In this document: one piece after another, positions 17,028 through 26,000 of the stretch
How the letters are laid out: every line of letters begins with the position of its first letter
Position numbering within the stretch: position 1 is the stretch's first letter
DNA from: CAYMKL01 sp964390805
GTDB lineage: Bacteria; Chloroflexota; Anaerolineae; VGOG01
Assembly: GCA_964390805.1 (NCBI GenBank)
Contig: CAYMKL010000001.1
Location: 1-64,000 of the forward strand
Direction of reading: 5' to 3'
Length of the DNA: 64,000 nucleotides
Notes under the pieces: model-generated
Seen by the model: the letters and a program-made list of their open reading frames with translations, nothing else
What the model was told of the DNA's origin: nothing
The model's database searches: none
Program-made: the position numbers and the translations under genes

Positions 17028-18779
17028 CTATCTGGGATGGATTGGCAGCGCGATTCGCGACGGATATTCGGCGGTATGGAATATCTGCTGGTTGGCGGTG
17101 ATGGGATTCACGGCCGTGCCAAATGGCTCTCCGGTGTTCGGATTCCTGTCGTAGCGGTTGAAGTTGCTGCTGGATATCTCAACCCGAATTCGATGCCCTG
17201 CCTTCACCACGTAGCTCGTCGCCCACAGGTCAATGGTGTATTCGTACACCCGCCCCGGCTCAATGGGCGACGGATCCCGATCAGGGTCGCGGTAGCTGGC
17301 GCGAATGATGCCCTCCTGAATCAGGTGGGCGTATCCATCGGGGAAGACATCAACCAATGTCGCCGTGAAATCAGTATCCACAGCCAACGACGAAGCGTAC
17401 AGGGTGACGACTATCGGCCCCGTGATTTCCAGGTGCTCTTCGAGTGGCGTCGTGTCGTACACCAGCACGTCCGACCGCTCTGGCAGTTGCGCCCGATCTC
17501 GGAGGAACTTGGTACGGGACCAGAGATCCACATCCGCCGTCAAGGCCATGGGATCGAGAGTATCATAGGCGTAGCTATCCTGCGGCTCGGCTGAAGTCGG
17601 GGGCTTCTGATTGAGCACACGATCGCTATGAAGGTAGAAGTCGCGATAGGTTGTCCCGGCTGGGGGCCACTCGCCTTCAAAGTGCCATTCGTTGTCGCCG
17701 ATGGTGAACAGGTGCACCCTGGGAGTCTGGCCGAAGCCATTGCCGGCGCCTTTGAGCCAGTAATCAAAGAAAGCCTGGCACTGATCCCAGTAGGTCGTCG
17801 CGCTGGCGTCGCCGATGTCGAGCTGGCCGATGCGATGGGTGTCATCCGTCGAGAACTCGTGATCCCACGGGCCGATCACAAGCCACTGGTTCTCCCTCGC
17901 GCTGGCGTTTTCACTGTGCTCTCTCACGCCCAACCAGTCCTCAATGGTTGCTTTCAAAAACACGTCATACCATCCACCAAAGTGCAGGGCCGGTATCTTG
18001 ATCTGCGCGTATTTCTGGTGGAGATTGATCTGCTCCCAATATGGATCCCTGGTGGGATGTCTGAGCCAGTCCTTGTAGTAGTCGCAGGGAAACTCGGCTT
18101 CGTCGTCCATGGATACCAGGGGCAGGTGCCAATAGTCCAGCCTGAGCGGATTCCTGTACTCTTTGGCGTTCATCTCAATCGCCCAGGTGCCCATCGTTTG
18201 CAGGCAGAATGCGCCCTGGTTGTAGATCCACGTGCCATAGATGTCCATGGCGGTGGTGCAGGGTGCGATACATCTCAGGTTGGGGTGGCCGGTCGTCGCC
18301 GCGGCCCAGGTCGTGTACCCATAGTATGATTCTCCCATCATCCCGATGTTTCCATCGCACCAAGGCTGTCTGGCAATCCAGTCGAGGGTGTCATAGCCAT
18401 CGCTGGCCTCGTTCACAAACGGGTCCCACTTGCCCTCAGAGCGCCATTTTCCCCTGACATCCTGGGCGACGTAGGCGTACCCTTTCCTGGCCCAGAATCT
18501 GCCGACAGCGGGCAGGTAGCAGTAGGATTCACCCTTGCCATACGGCAGCCTTGTCAAGATGACTGGGAACCTCTCCGCGGCCTTTGGACTGTAGACATCT
18601 GCATAGAGTCGGATTCCATCGCGCGCTGGGATGGCCACGTTCCTCTCGACCGAAATCTCGTCGTGGAGGTCCGGCGTCTGCGACGGGATGGACATGCGCG
18701 GCAGCAGCAAATGCTTTTCCAGCTTTCTCTTGGCCAGTTCCAGTGCCCAGAGAGCGTCTTGAGCGAGAAATCTCCGCAT
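17028..18779 (-). CDS. CocE/NonD-type alpha/beta hydrolase (X-Pro dipeptidyl-peptidase family)
   Basis: A 583-residue hydrolase. The catalytic domain begins VAIPARDGIRLYADVYSP and has the nucleophile motif GMMGESYYGYTTW (G-x-S-x-G). A C-terminal jelly-roll domain follows (FTATLVDVFPDGYAHLIQEGIIRASYRDP and HRIRVEISSSNFNRYDRNPNTGE). The family cleaves acyl esters or amides such as cocaine, glutaryl-7-ACA or X-Pro peptides. No signal peptide is evident. Its ATG lies 2 nt past the stop of the amidase gene, so they are probably co-translated. An internal ATG at 18695 without a ribosome site is a weaker start. The link to agmatine metabolism is positional only. Confidence 0.88.
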   Translation of the reverse strand: MRRFLAQDALWALELAKRKLEKHLLLPRMSIPSQTPDLHDEISVERNVAIPARDGIRLYADVYSPKAAERFPVILTRLPYGKGESYCYLPAVGRFWARKGYAYVAQDVRGKWRSEGKWDPFVNEASDGYDTLDWIARQPWCDGNIGMMGESYYGYTTWAAATTGHPNLRCIAPCTTAMDIYGTWIYNQGAFCLQTMGTWAIEMNAKEYRNPLRLDYWHLPLVSMDDEAEFPCDYYKDWLRHPTRDPYWEQINLHQKYAQIKIPALHFGGWYDVFLKATIEDWLGVREHSENASARENQWLVIGPWDHEFSTDDTHRIGQLDIGDASATTYWDQCQAFFDYWLKGAGNGFGQTPRVHLFTIGDNEWHFEGEWPPAGTTYRDFYLHSDRVLNQKPPTSAEPQDSYAYDTLDPMALTADVDLWSRTKFLRDRAQLPERSDVLVYDTTPLEEHLEITGPIVVTLYASSLAVDTDFTATLVDVFPDGYAHLIQEGIIRASYRDPDRDPSPIEPGRVYEYTIDLWATSYVVKAGHRIRVEISSSNFNRYDRNPNTGEPFGTAVNPITANQQIFHTAEYPSRIALPIHPR

Positions 18780-18781
18780 CG

Positions 18782-19675
18782 TCAGCTTTCGGAACCCAGG
18801 TACAGTTGTGTCAAGCCACCGTAGCTATCCACCCTTCTGTCGCGGAAGGGAAACGACCATGCGGTCCTGACCTCTTCAACAAGGGCCAGATCTACAGGGC
18901 ATACCACTATCTCTTCCTCGTTCTCGGACGCCTCCTTCAATACCTTGCCATCAGGGTCGGCAACGAAGCTGCTGCCCCAGAAGTCAATACCTCCCTGGCC
19001 GTCGGGGCTGTCCTCGAAACCGACGCGGTTGACAGCGGCTAGATAGCAGGCGTTGGCGACAGCGTGGCCCCTTTGCACCACTTGCCAGGTGTCGAGATGC
19101 CCGGGGTCTGGCTCTGGCCCGCTATAGCCGATGGCTGTGGGGATGAGGATGATTTCGGCACCTCTCATGGCCGTCAGCCTGGCCGCTTCGGGGAACCACT
19201 GGTCCCAGCAGATCAGCACGCCGATGTTGGCATACCTGGTACGAAAGGCCCGGTATCCCAGGTCGCCAGGGGCGAAGTAGTACTTCTCGTAATAGTGCGG
19301 ATCATCGGGGATGTGCATCTTGCGGTACTTGCCCAAGAAGCGGCCATCGGCGTCTATGACGACGGCCGTATTGTGGTAGAGACCCAAAGCCCGTTTCTCG
19401 AACAAGCTGGCGATGAGGACGATCTCTAGCTCGGCTGCCAGTTGGCAGAGCTGCCGCAGCGTGGGGCTGTCTGCGTCAATCTCTTCCGCCAAGCTAAACA
19501 TCTGGCTATCCACGACCTGGGGAAAATAGCGCGCCTTGAAGAGCTCCTGAAGGCATATGATATTCGCACCTTGACCTGCTGCCCTTCTTACATGATCAAC
19601 GGCTTTCTGATAGTTCTCCTCAACGTCGTCACTGCACGCCATTTGAATCAGACCGATGTTGACCGTTTTTCTCAT
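18782..19675 (-). CDS. aguB: N-carbamoylputrescine amidase (nitrilase superfamily)
   Basis: A 297-residue carbon-nitrogen hydrolase with the Glu-Lys-Cys triad in IICLQELFKARYF, KYRKMHIPD and GVLICWDQWFPEAARL. The length and these segments match AguB, which hydrolyses N-carbamoylputrescine to putrescine, CO2 and ammonia. Two agmatine deiminase genes lie directly upstream on the same strand, supplying its substrate, which supports the call strongly. ATG 19675 follows GAGGGG. A related omega-amidase role is possible but less likely in this setting. Confidence 0.9.
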   Translation of the reverse strand: MRKTVNIGLIQMACSDDVEENYQKAVDHVRRAAGQGANIICLQELFKARYFPQVVDSQMFSLAEEIDADSPTLRQLCQLAAELEIVLIASLFEKRALGLYHNTAVVIDADGRFLGKYRKMHIPDDPHYYEKYYFAPGDLGYRAFRTRYANIGVLICWDQWFPEAARLTAMRGAEIILIPTAIGYSGPEPDPGHLDTWQVVQRGHAVANACYLAAVNRVGFEDSPDGQGGIDFWGSSFVADPDGKVLKEASENEEEIVVCPVDLALVEEVRTAWSFPFRDRRVDSYGGLTQLYLGSES

Positions 19676-19693
19676 GCCATCCCCTCGAAAATC

Positions 19694-20773
19694 CTATTCT
19701 GCTCCCAAAGGTTGAGGCTGCGTGACACAGCCTATGGCGCCGCCGTGCTCGATCAGACTCACGGCGTCAATGCCGATCACTTCTCTGTTCGGGAATTGCT
19801 CCGCGATGATGACCTTGGCGCGTTCATCGTGGGCGTGGCCAAAGACGGGGACCAACACCACCCCGTTGGCGACCAGGTAGTTGCTGTAGGCCGCATCCGT
19901 CAGCGTAGACTTGCGCCAACTGATCGCCCGCGAGGTCTGGTAGACCTGCGGCACGGGCAGAGGCACGAGGGTGAGGGGCTGGCCAGATTCCGTCGTCGCA
20001 GCCTGCAATTCCTCACGGGTTTTGACAAACATGGGGTAGCGAGGGTCGTCTTCGTCATCGGGCCAATTATAGAGCACCGTAGACTGGGCGGTGAAGCGCG
20101 CCACGATGTCAATGTGCGAATCGGTTTCGTCGCCCCACTTTTCGCACTCGCCCCTGCCCGCGCCGGTCAGCCAGATGAAATGCCTGACACCCAGGTAGTC
20201 GCTCAATATCTGCTCGATTTCGGCCTGGCTCTGGCCTGGATTGCGGTGAGGGTCAATGATGGATGGCTTGGTGGCCATGAACATGCCCGTGCCGTTCACC
20301 TCCACGGCTCCCCCCTCGAGAACCAGAGGCGGCTTGAAGACAGGCAGTCCCAGTTCTTCTCCGATGATGGATGGCACCTGGTTATCGAGCTGATAGCCAA
20401 ATCGGTTGCCCCAACCATTGAACTCCCAGTCCGTGATGGCGACATCGCCATCGGCATTGACGACGAAGATAGGGCCATTGTCGCGCGCCCAAACGTCATC
20501 GGTGGGGATGATGTAGAAGTCCACATTCTCCAGGCCGATGCCAAAGTATCGGAGTTGATCGGCGACGTGGTCCCTTTGCACCTCATCGGCAACTATGAGG
20601 TGGACGTCTTCGTGGGTGTGTAAAGCATCCACCATCATCAGCCACATTCTCTCCAGCTTCATCTCGTAGTCTCGGTATAGCTTCGCTTGCGGCCACTGGA
20701 GCCACGTGCCTTTGTGCGTTTCCCATTCGGCGGGCATACGGTAGTCTTGATGATTTGTCACCTTCTCACCCAT
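19694..20773 (-). CDS. aguA: Agmatine deiminase (copy 1)
   Basis: A 359-residue guanidino-modifying (PPAD/GME) enzyme that converts agmatine to N-carbamoylputrescine and ammonia. Hallmarks are MPAEWETHKGTWLQWPQ, TDDVWARDNGPIFVVN, the substrate-binding region GDETDSHIDIVARF, and the catalytic Cys in HGGAIGCVTQPQP near the C-terminus. ATG 20773 follows GATGAGG. It lies 18 nt upstream of the amidase gene, so deiminase and amidase form a short operon. The second copy upstream has the same motifs but clearly diverged sequence, so they are not a recent duplication. Confidence 0.93.
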   Translation of the reverse strand: MGEKVTNHQDYRMPAEWETHKGTWLQWPQAKLYRDYEMKLERMWLMMVDALHTHEDVHLIVADEVQRDHVADQLRYFGIGLENVDFYIIPTDDVWARDNGPIFVVNADGDVAITDWEFNGWGNRFGYQLDNQVPSIIGEELGLPVFKPPLVLEGGAVEVNGTGMFMATKPSIIDPHRNPGQSQAEIEQILSDYLGVRHFIWLTGAGRGECEKWGDETDSHIDIVARFTAQSTVLYNWPDDEDDPRYPMFVKTREELQAATTESGQPLTLVPLPVPQVYQTSRAISWRKSTLTDAAYSNYLVANGVVLVPVFGHAHDERAKVIIAEQFPNREVIGIDAVSLIEHGGAIGCVTQPQPLGAE

Positions 20774-20912
20774 AACCTCATCCTCAATCGGCCTGCGCGG
20801 CTCTCAAGCATCGCCCAGAGCTAAAGCTCGGGGCTAAAAGAACGAAGCCCTACGGGCTAGAATCCCAGCCCCGAAGCATGTCCTGAGCTTGCCGAAGGGG
20901 GGCTTTGTTCTC
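20774..20912. other. Intergenic spacer with GC-rich hairpins
   Basis: The gap between the two agmatine deiminase genes contains several short inverted repeats, for example GCGCGGGGATTCATTCCCGCGC next to the stop of copy 2 and AGCTAAAGCT with flanking CCCGAGC-like arms. It separates the two copies enough that each may be translated independently. I see no coding potential. Confidence 0.45.
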
Positions 20913-21998
20913 TCAGCGCGGGGATTCATTCCCGCGCGGCGCAGGCTGTTGCTGTGTGACGCAATGCATCATGCCCCCCAGTTCGGCCACCAGCGGTGCG
21001 TGTACGCCGATGATCTCCCGACTAGGGAAGTGCTCGGCTATGATGCCCTTCGCCACAGCGTCGTTGACGTCGCCATACACAGGCACCAGCACGACGTCGT
21101 TGGCTACGTAGAAATTGGCGTAGAGCCCCAGCGAAAGCACAGACTCGAAGGGCGGAACAGTAGAGGCATTCCTGGTGGAATAGACTCTGGCCTCGGTCAC
21201 TGGCACGGGTACCAGAGTCAGGGGCTCACCAGACTGGGTCACGGCTTTCTTCAGCTCATCCAAGTGTCGCTTGAAGTAGGGGTAGCGCGGGTGAGATGTT
21301 TCGTCGGTCCAACTGTAGAGCACGGTGGCCTCATCCACGAAGCGCGCGGCGCCATCAATGTGCATGTCCGTATCCCCAAGCCCCACTTTCCCTGTAAGCC
21401 AGATGATGTGCTCGATACACAGGTACTGTCTCAGCGCGTCTTCGATCTCCTCCTGAGTCCTGCCGGGATTGCGGTTGGGGTTGATGATCGAGCTGCGAGT
21501 GGCGAGCAGCGTCCCCTTGCCGTTTACCTCAATACCGCCTCCCTCAAGAGTTATCGGAGCGGTGAACACCGGTACGGACACCATCTCCGCGATTCCCGCC
21601 GGAACCTTTCGATCCTTCTCGAAGGGATAGCGCTCCCCCCAGCCGTTGAAGTTCCAATCGGTGGCCGCCACTTGGCCCTTGCCATTCACCAGGAAGATGG
21701 GGCCGCTATCCCGCGCCCAGACATCGTTCGTGGGGAAGACGTGAACGTCAAGACGGCTCTGATCGAATCCATAGTACGCTATCTGCCGCTGAAGGTGATC
21801 CCTCCCGCGTTCATCCGTCACGACGATGTGCACGGTTTCGTGTTGGTGCAGGGCCTCCGTCATCGCCAGCCAGATGTGCTCCAGGCGCATCTGGTTGCCC
21901 GGATAGGGTTCGTCGTGCGGCCATTGCAGCCAGGTGCCCTCGTGGGTTTCCCATTCGGCGGGCAAACGGAACCCGGCTTCGGCAGGCGTTTTCGTCAT
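20913..21998 (-). CDS. aguA: Agmatine deiminase (copy 2)
   Basis: A second agmatine deiminase, 361 residues from ATG 21998; TTG 22022 is an alternative that overlaps the previous gene's stop. It shows LPAEWETHEGTWLQWPHDEP, TNDVWARDSGPIFLVN, LGDTDMHIDGAARF and the active-site Cys in LGGMMHCVTQQQP. Where copy 1 has DNGP it has DSGP, and flanking loops differ, so the two could prefer different guanidino compounds. It follows the MBL hydrolase gene with almost no gap. Confidence 0.92.
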   Translation of the reverse strand: MTKTPAEAGFRLPAEWETHEGTWLQWPHDEPYPGNQMRLEHIWLAMTEALHQHETVHIVVTDERGRDHLQRQIAYYGFDQSRLDVHVFPTNDVWARDSGPIFLVNGKGQVAATDWNFNGWGERYPFEKDRKVPAGIAEMVSVPVFTAPITLEGGGIEVNGKGTLLATRSSIINPNRNPGRTQEEIEDALRQYLCIEHIIWLTGKVGLGDTDMHIDGAARFVDEATVLYSWTDETSHPRYPYFKRHLDELKKAVTQSGEPLTLVPVPVTEARVYSTRNASTVPPFESVLSLGLYANFYVANDVVLVPVYGDVNDAVAKGIIAEHFPSREIIGVHAPLVAELGGMMHCVTQQQPAPRGNESPR

Positions 21999-22018
21999 AG
22001 TTCGCCCACGCTCCTCAT

Positions 22019-22888
22019 TCAACCTGTTGCGATTGCGAATCCATCAAATTCATAGACCTTGAGCTCTTGACCATACAGCTCTGCGTGCTCATACTGCGCT
22101 CCACCCTTGTTTACTGCCTCAAACGCCTTGGCGACATCATACAGAACCACTGGGTCAACGAGCGGCTTGGTGTGAGAGCAGTAGAGATAGTCTAGCTCTG
22201 GTACGAGTTTGGCGAGTTCTCGCATAGTCTGCTCGTAGACCTGAACATCCGATTTCCCAAGAGGCTCATCCATGAAGGCGAACAGCCGATCGGGATAGAA
22301 TGTGTCTCCCGTGAACAAGCACCTGTGGTCACGGTCCAGCAGCATGATGCTATCAAAGGTATGCCCTGGGGTGTGCAGAACCTCCAATCTGCGGCTGCCA
22401 AGGTCAATGACGTCGCCATCGTGAAGAAGGCTGATCTTCTCCCCGCTCACAGGTCGAATCTCGTATCTCTTCGGATCAAATCCCTCTGGGTATCCATCAA
22501 GAAAGGCGTCTGGTCTGGTGTCAAACTGGAGCGCATCATTCGGCATCCCATTTATCAGGCGTTCAACCGCAAGCTCGTCATCATAGACAAAGATCCTGGA
22601 GAAGCGGTGGTTGTCCCCGACGTGGTCAAAATGGGTGTGGCTGTTTACGACAATCACGTCGAGATCGGTCAACTGGCTGATAACCTTCGAGATATCCCTT
22701 ATTCCCATCCCCGTGTCAAAGAGAACGGCCTTTTGGGAACCTATGATCAGGAAGGAGATGACTTCTTGCCAGTGGCGAGGTTCAGCAATCGAGTAAACGT
22801 CATTTGGCAATGACAATACCTCGAACCAAGATTCGTTCACATCGATTGTCTCAGCGTTCTGGAGCGCGGCTGCTGCGCTGTTGCTCAT
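22019..22888 (-). CDS. MBL-fold metallohydrolase (glyoxalase II-like)
   Basis: A 289-residue metallo-beta-lactamase-fold protein with VNSHTHFDHVGDNHRF (HxHxDH), HTPGHTFDSI, LFTGDTFYPD and YCSHTKPLV, giving a two-metal site. ATG 22888 follows GGAGGAGG at 5 nt; the frame extends to 22909 without a better start. It is the first intact gene downstream of the AT-rich island and probably belonged to the amine-catabolic run before the island arrived. Substrate unknown; thioesters, lactones and phosphodiesters are typical of the fold. Confidence 0.85.
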   Translation of the reverse strand: MSNSAAAALQNAETIDVNESWFEVLSLPNDVYSIAEPRHWQEVISFLIIGSQKAVLFDTGMGIRDISKVISQLTDLDVIVVNSHTHFDHVGDNHRFSRIFVYDDELAVERLINGMPNDALQFDTRPDAFLDGYPEGFDPKRYEIRPVSGEKISLLHDGDVIDLGSRRLEVLHTPGHTFDSIMLLDRDHRCLFTGDTFYPDRLFAFMDEPLGKSDVQVYEQTMRELAKLVPELDYLYCSHTKPLVDPVVLYDVAKAFEAVNKGGAQYEHAELYGQELKVYEFDGFAIATG

Positions 22889-22943
22889 ATAGACCTCCTC
22901 CAACGGCATGGGTCTGTAGTCTACGCCGAAGTGCCTCTGCCCC

Positions 22944-23000
22944 CTACCCGATCCGCTCTGCCTCGCGCTCCGCCGCGACCAGGATGCGATACAGCTCAGC
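22944..23000 (-). pseudogene. 3'-end remnant of an mttB-family gene
   Basis: Read on the minus strand, bases 23000-22944 encode the C-terminal ELYRILVAAEREAERIG and a TAG stop, matching ELDRILAAAEHEAERIG at the end of the intact mttB at 28734. Over 70 nt (22931-23000 against 28721-28790) the two match at 58 positions, and the similarity continues 13 nt past the stop codon. Upstream of 23000 the match ends abruptly at the AT-rich island. Either the island truncated an mttB paralog or it carried in this fragment. Confidence 0.8.
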
Positions 23001-23058
23001 TTCGCATCCGCATGTATGCAATGGTTGTGTGCCCATTTGCGTCAAAATCCCTCATCTG

Positions 23059-26000
23059 TCACACCAAATACTGTGCATGCCGGAAGTCAGCAAAGGATGG
23101 ATTTAGAGATGTATTGTGTTCTCCAAAATCACCGTACTTTGACAGCTGTTCGATGCACAGCAGAACAAGGCCCAGCGAATCTGCAAACGAGTCCAAAATG
23201 TCCCTCCGCATGTACAGATACTTCGAGTAGTCATCCCAGAAGAACCTTGTCGCCAATGTGCCGGAAGTCGTGTAGTAGGACATACATGAGGGATCAAAAA
23301 CCAGATCGCATTCCCTTGCAATTCGCTTGCACACAAACGGTACATTACCGATGTCATTGCACTTCGAGTGATAAGATTCCCAAGCGTAAAAGGTGTAGGG
23401 AATGATGAACGGAATCTCCGTGTCTCCGATTCGCATCTTGAAGTCCATCTCGAGCAAGTTTCTACTCCAAGGAATCTCGCCGCCCAGAAGATAGTAGTAT
23501 TCGGAAACTCTATCATCGAGATAGTTCCTACGAGACCAATCCCGTACTCTTTCAGCGTTTGTTCTCTCAACTAATATTGTGTCTAACCAAAGCGTGAATC
23601 TTGTTTTCCCACGGCCTGCCTGCTCCAAATAACCCCTTAGCATTACCCAATCATCCTCACTGTCCGGGAATGAGCGCAGATAGAAATCAGTAAGATACGG
23701 ACCGGTATCCTTCGTTATCCAGTCTTGGATAACTTCATCTTCCTCTGGCAGAAAACAGGCGTTAACGAGCTGTGTTTTGAAAGGCTTCGCAGGGAACGTC
23801 GGATCAATGTCAACTGAATGAACTCGAAACCCGCTACCATACTCAGCAGTGATCAGTTTGTGTAGCATGAAATAGCCGTAAAGCTCAAAATAGGCGATCC
23901 ATGAGTACTTTTTCCCATAACGCTCCGTGGATGAGCGCTTATCGAACCTATCGTAATTCCCAGAACGGGAAGTGGCGATTTCCTTGTCAATATCCCCAAA
24001 GAGATCCTCAGAATAACCCAGATCCTTTATCCGCCATATCACCATTGCCAAACATTCTTTTAGCGTTGGCGTGTTTTTCTCCTCCGAGAAGTAGCCTCGT
24101 GACGCAAGAGAGCCAATTATGTACTTGGCAAAGTCCATATGAACAGGACCGTATCCCCATGTGGCCCTTCCGTCCCCGGTGATCTCCTTGCGACAGTCTT
24201 CGTCCTCCTGCCAATCCAGAGTCTTGCAGCTATTAAAGCACGAATCTGAAGCAGAGAAACCATACGAATGGGCTGCAAACTCAAGAATCAGGTGAATGTA
24301 GTCTAAGATTAAGATGTGAGTAGTTTCCAGCCCATTGAGAAATTCTTCGCGTAAGAACATCGCGACGCTGATAGAGAAGTCTTTATCTTTGGCTCGTAGG
24401 ATGACACCACACAACGCGCCAAGCAGCCTCTCCACAACATAGATATCTGCAAACGAAGATAGATCTTTGAATATCTCGAAAAGAAGCCAACGCTCATCAA
24501 GCCCTAGCTGCACCAGCACTTTCGTCGCGGTGTCTCGCAATTCCCTGACTGTGGAAGACAGCAGCAATGCGACGAAGAGAAACACGTGCTTTACATCACC
24601 ACTCGAAATCGCATTTCTCCTATCCCCCGAGGCGATGAGTTCGTCAAGGTATGAGAGTATCTCCGCTGAGTGCCGCCGAATGCTCTCGCTCCATTTCAGG
24701 TCGATTTCCGGAGCACTCATTCGCATCAGAGTACGTACAAGCAATGGCACCGCCTTGAGACTCCTCCTGCGCAATATGCTTTCCAACGCGCTATCAATGA
24801 AGTATTGGATAGCTGGCCTGTTCACATCCATGCTGTCGATGTAGAGACAGTAGCTTTTCGCACCACTTTCGGTTTCGAAAATGATATCCAGCATGAAAGC
24901 TGCGTATTGTGCAACCGTTTCGTTATCCACCACCTCATAGATCTGCTTGCCCATATGTCTGGGCAGAAGGTAAATGATACATCTAATAACGTCTTCGTGA
25001 AGTGGATGCCTTATCGATGATTCACTAGCATCTGTCAGCTTCGCCATCACATCCGGCGAAGTCAGGATCTTCAGCGAGGTGTCAGGCTCCACTGAACTGA
25101 ACACCACGGCCTTCGCAATGCACATGCCACCCAAAAGGTCGTACGTGAATTCGGCATATTCTTGGCCAGACACCATCTTGCGACAAATGAAGATGCCCTC
25201 ATCTTGAACCTTGTACGCTTTTGTCGATTGCCAGTTCGTTTCACCATCGTATCCTGGATCGAAAACTCCCACAAACTCCTCTGGATATCTTACCCCTCGC
25301 GAATTGATGTCCCATATCGTCTTGGCGAAGGTGTTTATTCCTTCCCTGACGTTTCGCTCCAAGACCGGGTTTATGGCATTGTTCTGTGTAGACACTTTGA
25401 TTATTAGGTGCTTGAGGTATTCCTCGATCGATTCATAGATGTTCAGCTCACTGAATTCGATGGTTTTACCCTGATTCGTCCTTGCAAATATCTTCAAAAG
25501 GAGTGGATTCTTGAGCAAATCCTTCGGATAACTCTCATTCGTAATAGTGATATCGTACTTCGTGAAGTACTTCGATATTACTTCATCTATGTTGCTCTCA
25601 TCGAAACCTTCCAGGATCAAATTGTCGGGGACATCTGAGGGCGTCCGTGCGCCAATCCCAAAGATCTGCTGGACATAACTATTTCGGCACGTAGTAATGA
25701 GAATCAAATGTCTATATTCCTGAATATCCTGAATCATGTACTGGAGTTGGTGGTGCCAAACGCCCGCCGTCGGAACCGTTTCGTTGAGACCATCAATCAC
25801 GATAGGGATCTTGCCCCCTCTCAAGAAACCTAGGTTGTCCAAAGCGCCGAGGAACTCTGTAAACTGCATTGATTGATCGACAGACATTCCCTCGACAATC
25901 TGTTTTCTCAGATTGGCATCACCGCGCAAGTCAGAACCGAGAATCAATACTACCGGTACGTCTCTAGCCAAAAGCGTCTCACAGATCGAGCATGCTAGAT

